Positions 49,307-57,814 of a stretch of 64,000 bases of DNA are shown here, in pieces. A model generated the notes under the pieces. That model made no database searches. It saw nothing but the letters and a program-made list of their open reading frames with translations, and was not told the origin of the DNA. Each line of letters starts with the position of its first letter. Position 1 is the stretch's first letter. The translations under genes and the position numbers were made by a program. The stretch is from Denitromonas iodatirespirans (lineage in GTDB: Bacteria > Pseudomonadota > Gammaproteobacteria > Burkholderiales > Rhodocyclaceae), in assembly GCF_018524365.1 (NCBI RefSeq), contig NZ_JAEKFT010000005.1, positions 124,001 through 188,000 of the forward strand, written 5' to 3'.

Positions 49307-49329
49307 AAAAAAGCGCCCGCAGGCGCTTT
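49307..49329 (-). terminator. Rho-independent terminator after the YdcH-like gene
   Basis: On the minus strand AAAGCGCC and GGCGCTTT (8-bp stem, 4-nt loop) are followed by a run of T to 49307, 20 bp after the stop of the upstream small gene. Confidence 0.85.
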
Positions 49330-49348
49330 GACGGGTGATGCCGCCGGC

Positions 49349-49597
49349 TCAGGCCGGGCTGTAGCGTTGCAGCAGGCCGAACAACTCGTCCTTGAGCTTG
49401 AGGCGCTCCTTCTTCAGATCCTCAAGCGCCTGATCGGTCGCCACTTCGGCCTCCACCTCGATGCGCACCACACGACGATTGACGTCATGGTAGCGATCGA
49501 ACAGCCGCGAAAAGTGGCTGTCGGACACCTTCAGCGCGTGGATGGCCTCCCGGTACTCGGGAAACTCGGTATGCAGGTCATGGGATTGCAAAGTCAT
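49349..49597 (-). CDS. YdcH-like (DUF465) small coiled-coil protein
   Basis: An 82-aa mostly helical protein. FPEYREAIHALKVSDSHFSRLFDRYHDVNRRVVRIE followed by LEDLKKERLKLKDELFGLL is the DUF465 pattern. The family has no settled function. It is followed at once by an intrinsic terminator, so it is probably monocistronic or the end of the aroC transcript (74-bp gap). Confidence 0.88.
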   Translation of the reverse strand: MTLQSHDLHTEFPEYREAIHALKVSDSHFSRLFDRYHDVNRRVVRIEVEAEVATDQALEDLKKERLKLKDELFGLLQRYSPA

Positions 49598-49671
49598 CGG
49601 TCGTCCTCATCGGTTCGTCCTCGGGATGACTTCAGCCTACGCCGGCGCCCTGCCCCTGCGCTTGACTCAGG

Positions 49672-50820
49672 TCAATCGCCCCTGGCCCGGGGCGACGCAA
49701 CGGCCTGCGTTCCCTCCGGCGCCAGCGCGGCGATGCGCGGCGTCGGGCACTGCACGTCGCCGTTCTGCGCGCGGTGGCGCAAGGCATGATCGATCAGCAC
49801 CAGCGCCAGCATCGATTCGGCGATCGGCGTGGCGCGGATACCGACGCAGGGATCGTGGCGACCATGGGTATTGACGATCACCGGGTTGCCCGCCTTGTCG
49901 ATCGAGCGGCGGTCGAGGCGGATGCTGGAGGTGGGCTTGATCGCGACGCTCACCATCACATCCTGGCCGCTGGAGATTCCGCCGAGCACGCCGCCGGCAT
50001 GATTCGACAGGAAACCCGCCGGCGTCATCTCGTCGGAATGTTCGGTGCCGCGCTGGACGATGCTGCGAAACCCGGCGCCGATCTCGACGCCCTTGACCGC
50101 GTTGATGCTCATCATCGCGTAGGCGATGTCGGCATCGAGGCGGTCGTACACCGGCTCGCCCCAGCCGACCGGCACGCCGCTGGCGACCACGTTGATGCGC
50201 GCACCGATCGAATCGCCGGACTTGCGCAGCTCGTCCATGTAGGCATCGAGCTCGGGCAACATGGCCAGATTGGGCGCGAAGAAGGCATTGCCTTCGGCAT
50301 CCAGGTCATCCCAGCTGTTGAACGGGATTTCGATCGGCCCCAGCTGCGCCATGTAGCCGCGGATCACGATGCCGTAGCGTTCGGTGAGCCACTTGCGGGC
50401 AATCGCGCCGGCCGCCACGCGCACCGCGGTCTCGCGTGCCGAGGAGCGGCCGCCGCCGCGCGGATCGCGGATGCCGTACTTCTGCCAGTAGCCATAGTCG
50501 GCATGCCCCGGGCGGAAGGTCTCGGCGATGTTGGAGTAGTCCTTGCTGCGCTGGTCCTGGTTGCGGATGAGCAGCGCGATCGGTGTACCGGTGGTCACGC
50601 CTTCGTAGACGCCGGAGAGGATCTCGACGGTGTCCGGCTCGCGCCGCTGCGTGACATGCCGCGAGGTGCCCGGCTTGCGCCGATCGAGTTCGGCCTGGAT
50701 GTCGGCCTCCGAAATCGCCAGCCCCGGCGGGCAGCCATCGACCACGCAGCCGATCGCCGGACCATGCGATTCGCCGAATGACGACACACAGAACAACTTG
50801 CCAAGAGTATTGCCGGACAT
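49672..50820 (-). CDS. aroC: Chorismate synthase
   Basis: A 382-aa FMN-dependent lyase forming chorismate. [44 protein letters not shown] and [22 protein letters not shown] are the three family signatures. The C-terminal tail (about 20 residues after PTPRIAAL) is longer and Ala/Arg-rich compared with many relatives. Confidence 0.98.
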   Translation of the reverse strand: MSGNTLGKLFCVSSFGESHGPAIGCVVDGCPPGLAISEADIQAELDRRKPGTSRHVTQRREPDTVEILSGVYEGVTTGTPIALLIRNQDQRSKDYSNIAETFRPGHADYGYWQKYGIRDPRGGGRSSARETAVRVAAGAIARKWLTERYGIVIRGYMAQLGPIEIPFNSWDDLDAEGNAFFAPNLAMLPELDAYMDELRKSGDSIGARINVVASGVPVGWGEPVYDRLDADIAYAMMSINAVKGVEIGAGFRSIVQRGTEHSDEMTPAGFLSNHAGGVLGGISSGQDVMVSVAIKPTSSIRLDRRSIDKAGNPVIVNTHGRHDPCVGIRATPIAESMLALVLIDHALRHRAQNGDVQCPTPRIAALAPEGTQAVASPRARGD

Positions 50821-50895
50821 GGGATCAACCGCGAGCAGGGAAAGCGTGCAAGTTTAGCAAATGCCGCGTCGGGCGCCCACGCTGCCGGCGCATTG

Positions 50896-51516
50896 TCAGC
50901 GACAGGCGCCGGTCTTCAAGCCGTAAAGAAAACAGTCGATCATGCTGCCGGAGAGATCAAGCGAATACACATCGGGTTGCAGGCACCAACCGGCGATCAG
51001 GCCGTCGATCATGGCCGACAACGACAGCGCGGCGCGATGCGGGTCGACATCGTCGGGCAGATCACCCCGGTCGCGCGCCTCGGCGAAGGCCTGCTCTTGG
51101 CGCAGCAGGTGGCGGTCGCAGCATTCGAGGCACTGATCGACCACCGGAACCATCTCATCGACGTACTCGCACTTATGCATGGCAATCGCGAACACCCGGA
51201 TGTAACGCGGATCGGCGTCGATGCGTTCGATCACGCCCAGTACGCGGGCGCGCAACTCCTCGAGCGGCCGCTCGCTGGTGGTGTAGTCGACTTCCGAGAT
51301 CTCCTCGAGCGGATCGATGGCACGACGCATCATGGCGTCGAACACCTCGCCCTTGTTGGCGAAGTGCCAGTAGATAGCCCCGCGCGTCACCCCCGCCTCC
51401 GTCGCAATATCCGACAGCGTCGTGCGGGCCACGCCCTTGCGATAAAACACGGATTCGGCCGCATCGAGAATCGCGTTGCGCGTCTCCTGCGCCTCTTCCT
51501 TCGTCTTTCTTACCAT
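50896..51516 (-). CDS. TetR/AcrR-family repressor of the RND efflux operon
   Basis: A 206-aa regulator. N-terminal helix-turn-helix: RNAILDAAESVFYRKGVARTTLSDIATEAGVTRGAIYWHFANKGE, very close to AcrR/TtgR/MtrR. The C-terminal ligand-binding domain has several Cys (HKCEYVDEM, CLECCDRHLL). It is divergent from the efflux operon, with an AcrR-type palindrome in the 132-bp gap, so local repression relieved by drug binding is the likely mode. The frame is open upstream, but MVRKTKEEAQETR fits the family. Confidence 0.92.
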   Translation of the reverse strand: MVRKTKEEAQETRNAILDAAESVFYRKGVARTTLSDIATEAGVTRGAIYWHFANKGEVFDAMMRRAIDPLEEISEVDYTTSERPLEELRARVLGVIERIDADPRYIRVFAIAMHKCEYVDEMVPVVDQCLECCDRHLLRQEQAFAEARDRGDLPDDVDPHRAALSLSAMIDGLIAGWCLQPDVYSLDLSGSMIDCFLYGLKTGACR

Positions 51517-51582
51517 CCGCTCACCGGCCTGTTCCTGACAGTTGTTGCCACGGATTGAATCACACAAATCCTTCGCTGTCAC

Positions 51583-51612
51583 TTTACATACATTCATGAA
51601 TGTTTCTACAAT
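51583..51612 (+). promoter_or_regulatory. RND efflux promoter overlapped by an AcrR-type operator
   Basis: The -35 TTTACA (51583-51588) and -10 TACAAT (51607-51612) are 18 bp apart. A 24-bp inverted repeat at 51585-51608, with left arm TACATACATTCA and right arm TGAATGTTTCTA, lies almost wholly within the promoter and closely resembles the E. coli acrAB operator. A bound repressor would block RNA polymerase. The efflux adaptor starts 36 bp downstream. Confidence 0.8.
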
Positions 51613-51648
51613 CACGCTCATACAACGACAACCCTGGAACTCTCCCCA

Positions 51649-52824
51649 ATGCCTGCCTCCCCTTTCGTCAAGCGAATGGCATCCGCCCCGGTCGTCGCGG
51701 CCATTGCCGCCGCCACGTTGACACTCACCGCCTGCGGCCGTGATGCACCGGCCAATCCGAGCAGCGCCCACCCGCCAGCCGCGGTCAGCGTCATCACCGC
51801 CACCCCCGAAGCCATCGAGGTGAGCTTCGAATACCCAGCCCGCCTGCACGGTGCGCGCGAAGTCGAGATCCGGCCGCGCGTCAGCGGCATCCTCCTCAAG
51901 CGCAAGTACGAGGAAGGCGCTCGCGTCAAGGCAGGCCAGTCGCTGTTCCAGATCGATCCGGTGCCCAGCGAAACCGCCGTGGCGCGTGCCGAAGCCGATC
52001 TGGCCGCGGCCAGCGCCCGACTCGAACAGGCCCGCCGCGAAGCCGAGCGCCTCAAGCCTTTGGTCGCCGCCAAGGCCACACCCCAGCGCGATTATGACGA
52101 CGCCGTCTCCAGCCAAGAGGTTGCCGCCGCCGATGTGCTCGCGGCACGCGCACGCCTCAAGTCGGCACGGCTGGATCTCAAGTACACCCGGGTCGAGTCC
52201 CCCATCGACGGCGTCACCTCGCGCGCCTTGCAGCCGGAAGGCACTCTGCTGACCGGCCCCGAGAGCTTGCTCGCCGTGGTCACCCAGACCGACCCGATCC
52301 AGGTGCGCTTCGGCCTGCCCGACAGCGATCGGGCGCGCATCGACGGCGACATCGCCTCCGGCCGCCTGAAACTGCCGGACGACGGTCGCTTCCGGGTCCG
52401 CGTGCTGGGGCCGGCGCATCCGAACCTGAAGACCACCGGTAGCCTGGATTTCACCGACGTGCGCATCGATCCGGCCACCGGCAGCAGCGAGGCGCAGGCC
52501 GACCTGCCCAACCCCGAGCGTCAGCTGCGTCCGGGCGAGTTCGTCCGGGTGCGCCTGGAGGGTGCCGTCCGGCCCGACGCCATCGCCGTGCCACAGCGCG
52601 CCGTACTCGAGGGGCCGACGGGCCGCTTCGTCTACGTTATTGCCGAAGGCAAGGCCGCGGTGCGCCCGGTCACGCCGCATGACTGGGTGGGCGACCGCGT
52701 TGTCGTCGATGGCCTGAGCGCGGGTGACCAGGTGATTACCGACGGCGTGCTCAAAATCGGGCCGGGTGCGCCCGTTGCCGTCACCGCACCCGCCGACACC
52801 GCCGCTGCCAAGCCGGGAGCCTGA
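51649..52824 (+). CDS. RND efflux periplasmic adaptor (AcrA/MexA type)
   Basis: A 391-aa membrane-fusion lipoprotein bridging the inner-membrane pump and outer-membrane channel. The lipobox LTAC lies at the end of the signal (Cys29). RLHGAREVEIRPRVSGILLKRKYEEGARVKAGQSLFQID is the lipoyl half-motif, followed by an alpha-hairpin (about residues 105-165), VESPIDGVTSRALQPEGTLL and the barrel domains. It is 2 bp from the pump gene. Which drugs are exported cannot be read from sequence. Confidence 0.94.
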   Translation: MPASPFVKRMASAPVVAAIAAATLTLTACGRDAPANPSSAHPPAAVSVITATPEAIEVSFEYPARLHGAREVEIRPRVSGILLKRKYEEGARVKAGQSLFQIDPVPSETAVARAEADLAAASARLEQARREAERLKPLVAAKATPQRDYDDAVSSQEVAAADVLAARARLKSARLDLKYTRVESPIDGVTSRALQPEGTLLTGPESLLAVVTQTDPIQVRFGLPDSDRARIDGDIASGRLKLPDDGRFRVRVLGPAHPNLKTTGSLDFTDVRIDPATGSSEAQADLPNPERQLRPGEFVRVRLEGAVRPDAIAVPQRAVLEGPTGRFVYVIAEGKAAVRPVTPHDWVGDRVVVDGLSAGDQVITDGVLKIGPGAPVAVTAPADTAAAKPGA

Positions 52825-52826
52825 CC

Positions 52827-55800
52827 ATGTTCTCGCGCTTCTTCATCGACCGTCCGATCTTCGCGACGGTCCTCTCGGTGTTCATCATCATCGCTGGTCT
52901 GGCCGCCATGCGCGGCCTGCCGATCGCGCAGTATCCGGAGATCGCCCCGCCGGTGGTGACGGTGGCCGCCACCTATCCGGGGGCCTCGGCCGACGTGATC
53001 GAAAAGACCGTCGCCGCCCCGCTCGAGACCCAGATCATCGGCGTCGAGAACATGCTCTACATGAGCTCGACCTCGGCCTCCAACGGCCGCGTCGAGATCC
53101 AGGTGACCTTCGACATCGGCACCGATGTCGACCAGGCGGTGATCAACGTCAACAATCGCGTCAAACAGGCCGAGCCGCGCCTGCCGCTGGAGGTGCGCCG
53201 CCAGGGCATCAGCGTTGAAAAGGGCTCGTCCGCCTTCCTGCAGGTGGTCGCCTTCACCTCGCCCGACGGGCGCTACGATGACGTCTACACCAGCAACTAT
53301 GTGACGCTCAACGTGCTCGACGTGCTCAAGCGCGTGCCCGGCACCACCAACGTGCAGATCTTCGGTGCCAAGGACTACGCGATGCGCGTCTGGCTCAATC
53401 CGGACCGCCTGCGCCATCACAACCTGGCCACCACCGACGTCATCCGCGCCATCGAGGAGCAGAACGCCCAGTACGCCGTGGGCCGCATCGGCCAGCCGCC
53501 GGTCGCCACCGGCCAGGCCATGGCCCTCACCGTCAACACCCGCGGCCGCCTGGCCGAGGCCAGCGAGTTCGAAAACATCATCCTGCGCGCGGACGCCAAC
53601 GGGGCCCAGCTACGTCTCAAGGACGTGGCGCGGGTCGAGCTCGGCGCGCGCGACTACGACTTCATCGGCCGCCTCAACGGCCAGCCCGCCACCCTGGTCG
53701 GCATCTTCCTCAAGCCCGGCGCCAATGCGCTCGACGTGGCCGAGGACGTCAAGCAGACCCTGGCCGAACTGCGCACGCGCTTCCCGGACGGGCTGACCTA
53801 CTCGGTGCCCTACGACACCACCGACTTCGTCAATGTGTCGATCCGCGAAGTGCTCAAGACGCTCGGCGAAGCCATGGTGCTGGTGTTCCTGGTGGTCTAC
53901 CTGTTCCTGCAGAACTGGCGCGCCACGCTGATCCCCACACTGGCCGTGCCGGTGTCGCTGATCGGCACCTTCGCCGGCCTGCTGATGCTGGGCTACTCGA
54001 TCAACACGCTGACCCTGTTCGGCATGGTGCTGGCCATCGGCATCGTGGTGGACGACGCCATCGTGGTACTCGAGAACGTCGAGCGGATCATGCACGAGGA
54101 AGACCTGACGGTGCGCCAGGCCGCCATCCAGGCGATGCGCGAAGTGACCGGCCCGGTCATCGCCATCGTGCTGGTGCTGTGCGCCGTGTTCGTGCCGATC
54201 GCCTTCCTCGGCGGGCTGACCGGCGAGCTGTATCGCCAGTTCGCCGTGACCATTGCCATCGCGGTGAGCATCTCCGGCGTGGTCGCACTGACGCTCACGC
54301 CTGCGCTGTGCGTGCTCATCCTGCGTCACGAGCACAAGGCCACCAATCGTTTCTTCCGCGCCTTCAACAGCGCATTCGACGCAGTTACCCGGCGCTACAC
54401 CCATGGCGTGGCCTGGCTGATCCGCCGCGGCGCGCTCGGCCTGCTGCTGTTCGTCGGCATGGTCGCCATCACCGCCCAGCTGTGGCGCACCACGCCGGGC
54501 AGCCTGGTGCCGGACGAAGATCAGGGCTACTACATCACCGCCGTGTTCCTGCCCGACGGCGCCTCGCTGGAGCGCACCGACAAGGTCGTGGCCGAGGTCG
54601 AGAAGATCATCCGCAGCGATCCGAACGTCGCCTACACCGTGGCCTTCACCGGTTTCGACTTCCTCGGCGGCAGCTTCAAGAACAGCGCGGCGACCTTCTT
54701 CGTCACGCTCAAGCACTGGGACGAGCGCACCACCACGGCGGCCGAACTGGTCGGCAAGACCTACGCCACCACCGCCCACATCCAGGAAGCGCTGATCCTG
54801 TCCTTCAACCCGCCGGCCATCTTCGGTCTGGGTAACGCGGGGGGCTTCGAGTTCTATTTGCAGAACCGCGGTGGCAGCGACGCCAAGAAGCTGGCCGAGA
54901 CCAAGGACCAGTTCCTCGGTGCGGTGAATCAGGATCCGATGTTCGCCATGGCGCAGACGCTGTGGCGCGCGAGCACGCCGCAGTTGTTCGTCGATGTGGA
55001 CCGCGAGAAGGCCAAGACCCTCGGCGTGCCGCTCGACGGCCTGTTCGCCACGCTGGGCGCCAACCTCGGCAGCTACTATGTGAACGACTTCAACAAGTAC
55101 GGCCGTACCTGGCAGGTGCTGATGTCGGCCGACCCAGCCTATCGCAACACGCCCCAGGACATCGCCGCCGCCTATGTGCGCTCCGACAAGGGCGCCTTGG
55201 TGCCGGTCTCCTCGCTGGCTACCGTGCGCAACGAAGCCGGGCCGGACACGCTGGAGCGCTTCAACAACCTGCCGGCCGTCAAGATCATCGGCAGTGCGGC
55301 GCCGGGGTATTCGACCGGGCAGGCCATCGCCCGGCTCGAAGACATCGCCGCCAAGACCTTGCCGACCGGTTTCAGCCTCGACTGGAGCGGCGCGGCCTAC
55401 CAGGAACGGCGATCCAGCGGGTCCTCCGGCTTCACGCTGGTACTTGGCGCCTTGATGGTCTTCCTCATCCTCGCCGCCCAGTACGAGCGCTGGTCGCTCC
55501 CGCTGGCGGTGCTGCTGGCCCTGCCCTTCGGCACCTTCGGCGCACTGGCCGCGGTTTGGCTGACCGGCATGACCAATGATGTGTACTTCCAGATCGGCCT
55601 GGTCACCCTGCTCGGTCTGGCGGCCAAGAACGCCATCCTGATCGTCGAGTACGCCATCTACAAACACCGCGAAGGCATGAGTGCGGCGGCGGCGGCCATC
55701 GAGGCGGCGCGCCTGCGCTTCCGCCCGATCCTGATGACCTCGCTGGCCTTCATCCTCGGCGTCACGCCGCTGGTGCTGTCGACCGGCGCCGGCGCCGGCG

Positions 55801-56024
55801 CGCGCCACGCGGTCGGCACCGGGGTGGTCGGCGGCATGCTCGCCGCCACCTTCCTGGCGGTGTTCTTCATCCCGCTGTTCTATCGCTTCATCACCGAGCG
55901 CAAGCTGTCCGAACGACGCTCGCGCGACGAACTGTTCGAGGAAATCCGTGCTCGCCATGCCATCGCCCACGAAAAGCTGGTCGCCGAAGCGGCCGCCAAT
56001 GGCAAGGAGCCCCGCCATGACTAA
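52827..56024 (+). CDS. RND efflux inner-membrane pump (AcrB/MexB type)
   Basis: A 1065-aa proton-driven multidrug transporter. The start is MFSRFFIDRPIFATVLSVFIIIAGL; the proton-relay aspartates lie in GIVVDDAIVVLENVERIM in helix 4; the second half has the matching LLGLAAKNAILIVEYA. Twelve helices and two large periplasmic loops are evident, as in the hydrophobe/amphiphile exporter-1 branch. The stop overlaps the channel gene by 8 bp. Confidence 0.97.
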   Translation: MFSRFFIDRPIFATVLSVFIIIAGLAAMRGLPIAQYPEIAPPVVTVAATYPGASADVIEKTVAAPLETQIIGVENMLYMSSTSASNGRVEIQVTFDIGTDVDQAVINVNNRVKQAEPRLPLEVRRQGISVEKGSSAFLQVVAFTSPDGRYDDVYTSNYVTLNVLDVLKRVPGTTNVQIFGAKDYAMRVWLNPDRLRHHNLATTDVIRAIEEQNAQYAVGRIGQPPVATGQAMALTVNTRGRLAEASEFENIILRADANGAQLRLKDVARVELGARDYDFIGRLNGQPATLVGIFLKPGANALDVAEDVKQTLAELRTRFPDGLTYSVPYDTTDFVNVSIREVLKTLGEAMVLVFLVVYLFLQNWRATLIPTLAVPVSLIGTFAGLLMLGYSINTLTLFGMVLAIGIVVDDAIVVLENVERIMHEEDLTVRQAAIQAMREVTGPVIAIVLVLCAVFVPIAFLGGLTGELYRQFAVTIAIAVSISGVVALTLTPALCVLILRHEHKATNRFFRAFNSAFDAVTRRYTHGVAWLIRRGALGLLLFVGMVAITAQLWRTTPGSLVPDEDQGYYITAVFLPDGASLERTDKVVAEVEKIIRSDPNVAYTVAFTGFDFLGGSFKNSAATFFVTLKHWDERTTTAAELVGKTYATTAHIQEALILSFNPPAIFGLGNAGGFEFYLQNRGGSDAKKLAETKDQFLGAVNQDPMFAMAQTLWRASTPQLFVDVDREKAKTLGVPLDGLFATLGANLGSYYVNDFNKYGRTWQVLMSADPAYRNTPQDIAAAYVRSDKGALVPVSSLATVRNEAGPDTLERFNNLPAVKIIGSAAPGYSTGQAIARLEDIAAKTLPTGFSLDWSGAAYQERRSSGSSGFTLVLGALMVFLILAAQYERWSLPLAVLLALPFGTFGALAAVWLTGMTNDVYFQIGLVTLLGLAAKNAILIVEYAIYKHREGMSAAAAAIEAARLRFRPILMTSLAFILGVTPLVLSTGAGAGARHAVGTGVVGGMLAATFLAVFFIPLFYRFITERKLSERRSRDELFEEIRARHAIAHEKLVAEAAANGKEPRHD

Positions 56025-57444
56025 GCCGCTGAACCGCCTCGCGCCGCTCATCGCCGCACTGGTCCTCAGTGCCTGCGCCGTCGGCCCGGTGTATCAGGCC
56101 CCTGACTTCGCCCTCCCCGAGCGTTTCGCGCCGCCGGCCGCGGGCGCCACGCTGGCCACCGAGCTGGGCGATGCCTGGTGGCTGCACTATCGCGACCCGG
56201 TGCTCGACCGCCTGATGGCCGAAGCCCTGAGCCACAACGCCGACGTGCAGATCGCCGCAGCACGGCTGGAAGAAGCGCGGGCACGTGCCGGCATCGTTGA
56301 TGCCGACCGCTACCCCACCGTCAGCGCGTCGGCCAGCAGCCGCCGGGCGCGCAGCAGTCTCGAAGGCGTGCCCACCGATCCGCGCACCGGCAACCTGCAC
56401 AGCCTGGGACTGGACGCCCGCTACGAGCTCGACCTGTGGGGACGCTACCGCCAGGCCAGCGACGCCGCGCGCGCCGAACTGCTGGCCGCCGAGGCGGCCC
56501 GGCGCACCGTCGCCCTATCGCTCAGTGCCGAAGTGGCGACTCGCTATTTCGCGCTGATGTCGGCCGACGAGCGCCTGCAGGTGCTGACCCAGACCCTGGC
56601 CACCCGACGCGATTCGGCGGCACTGCTGCGCCGCCGTGTCGATGCCGGCAGCGCCGCACAGATCGACGTGCTGCAGGCAGACGCCGCCATCGCCGAGGCC
56701 GAGGCCACCTTGGCCGACACCCTCAGCTCCCAGCAGGCCACCGAAGCCGCGCTGTCCGTCCTGCTCGGCCGCTCGCCGCGCGCGGTTTTCGAAGAGAGCG
56801 TGGCGCGCGGTACCGGCGGCGACACCCCGGTCGCCGTCCCTGCCGGTCTGCCGGCCGAACTGCTCGCCCGCCGGCCCGATCTGCTCGAGGCCGAACAAGC
56901 GCTGGTGGCAGCCACTGCGCGCATCGGCGAAGCCCAGGCGCAGCGCTTGCCGGCCATCACCCTGACCGCTGCGCTGGGGCGCGAGTCGACCGACTTTTCC
57001 CGCCTGCTCGACGGCAGCGCCAGCGTCTTCTCGCTGGCCGCCGGCCTCACCCAGCCGATCTGGGACGCCGGCCGCCTCAAGCGCAATGTCGATGTCGCAC
57101 AAGCGCGCGCCGACCAGGCCCGCGCGCGCTACACCCAGGCGGTGGCCGGCGCCTTTGCCGATGTGCGTCGCGCACTGGCCGCGCAGCGCGGGGCGATGGA
57201 CAGCCGCGTCGCGCAGACGGCGCGCGTCGCCGCCTTGCAAGAAGCGCTGACGCAGGCGCGGATGCGCTTCGACGCCGGCGTGGTCAGCCGTCTCGAAGTG
57301 CTCGACACCGAGCGCAACCTGCTCGACGCGCAAATCGCTTTGACCCGCGCCTCGGCGGCACAGAAAACCGCCATTGCCGATCTCTTCCGCGCCCTGGGCG
57401 GTGGCTGGCAACCCCCGCTGGCATCGACCGCCAGCGTGCAATAA
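56017..57444 (+). CDS. Outer-membrane efflux channel lipoprotein (OprM/NodT family)
   Basis: A 475-aa TolC-like lipoprotein completing the tripartite pump. Signal MTKPLNRLAPLIAALVLSAC with acylated Cys20; GDAWWLHYRDPVLDRLMAEAL and two outer-membrane efflux repeats, the second with LLARRPDLLEAEQALVAATARIGEAQAQRLPAITL. An earlier in-frame ATG at 55948 lies well inside the pump gene and was rejected. A strong bidirectional terminator follows. Confidence 0.95.
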   Translation: MTKPLNRLAPLIAALVLSACAVGPVYQAPDFALPERFAPPAAGATLATELGDAWWLHYRDPVLDRLMAEALSHNADVQIAAARLEEARARAGIVDADRYPTVSASASSRRARSSLEGVPTDPRTGNLHSLGLDARYELDLWGRYRQASDAARAELLAAEAARRTVALSLSAEVATRYFALMSADERLQVLTQTLATRRDSAALLRRRVDAGSAAQIDVLQADAAIAEAEATLADTLSSQQATEAALSVLLGRSPRAVFEESVARGTGGDTPVAVPAGLPAELLARRPDLLEAEQALVAATARIGEAQAQRLPAITLTAALGRESTDFSRLLDGSASVFSLAAGLTQPIWDAGRLKRNVDVAQARADQARARYTQAVAGAFADVRRALAAQRGAMDSRVAQTARVAALQEALTQARMRFDAGVVSRLEVLDTERNLLDAQIALTRASAAQKTAIADLFRALGGGWQPPLASTASVQ

Positions 57445-57445
57445 A

Positions 57446-57480
57446 CAAAAAAACGGCCGGCGCAATGCCGGCCGTTTTTT
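57446..57480. terminator. Bidirectional terminator between efflux operon and ilvN
   Basis: ACGGCCGGC (57453-57461) and GCCGGCCGT (57467-57475) form a 9-bp stem with a 5-nt loop, with A-rich sequence before it and a T-run after it. It serves the plus-strand efflux operon and the minus-strand ilvBN operon, whose stops lie 2 and about 14 bp away. Confidence 0.92.
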
Positions 57481-57493
57481 ATCGTCAGCGCGT

Positions 57494-57802
57494 TTAGCGG
57501 AAGAACTCTTCGAGCCGCTCGAACACCTTGTGCTCGGCCCCGTGGCGCGCCACGCTGATGACATCCTCCAGCTTTTCGACCTGCTTGATCATCTGCTCCA
57601 GACGCTGGTCTTCGAACACCAGCAGCCAGATGCGACTGCGCGTGGCGTCGGCCAGCGGCATGCACAGGATGCCCTCGACGTTGAAGGCGCGGCGCGCAAA
57701 CAGGCCGCAAATGTGCGACATCACGCCGGCGTGGTTGGCCACTTCCAGCTCCAGCACCACCTTGACCAGCCCGGCCTGGGCGCGATCGATAACCATAGAC
57801 AT
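57494..57802 (-). CDS. ilvN: Acetolactate synthase small (regulatory) subunit, short type
   Basis: A 102-aa protein made of one ACT domain ([38 protein letters not shown]), conferring feedback control by valine on the large subunit. It lacks the extra C-terminal domain of IlvH-type subunits and so resembles E. coli IlvN. It lies 12 bp after ilvB in the same attenuated operon. Confidence 0.92.
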   Translation of the reverse strand: MSMVIDRAQAGLVKVVLELEVANHAGVMSHICGLFARRAFNVEGILCMPLADATRSRIWLLVFEDQRLEQMIKQVEKLEDVISVARHGAEHKVFERLEEFFR

Positions 57803-57814
57803 GCGATTGACTCC

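Noticed and set aside
53610-56051. Long minus-strand open frame opposite the RND pump
   Set aside because: His/Gln/Gly-rich shadow of an unmistakable AcrB-type gene.
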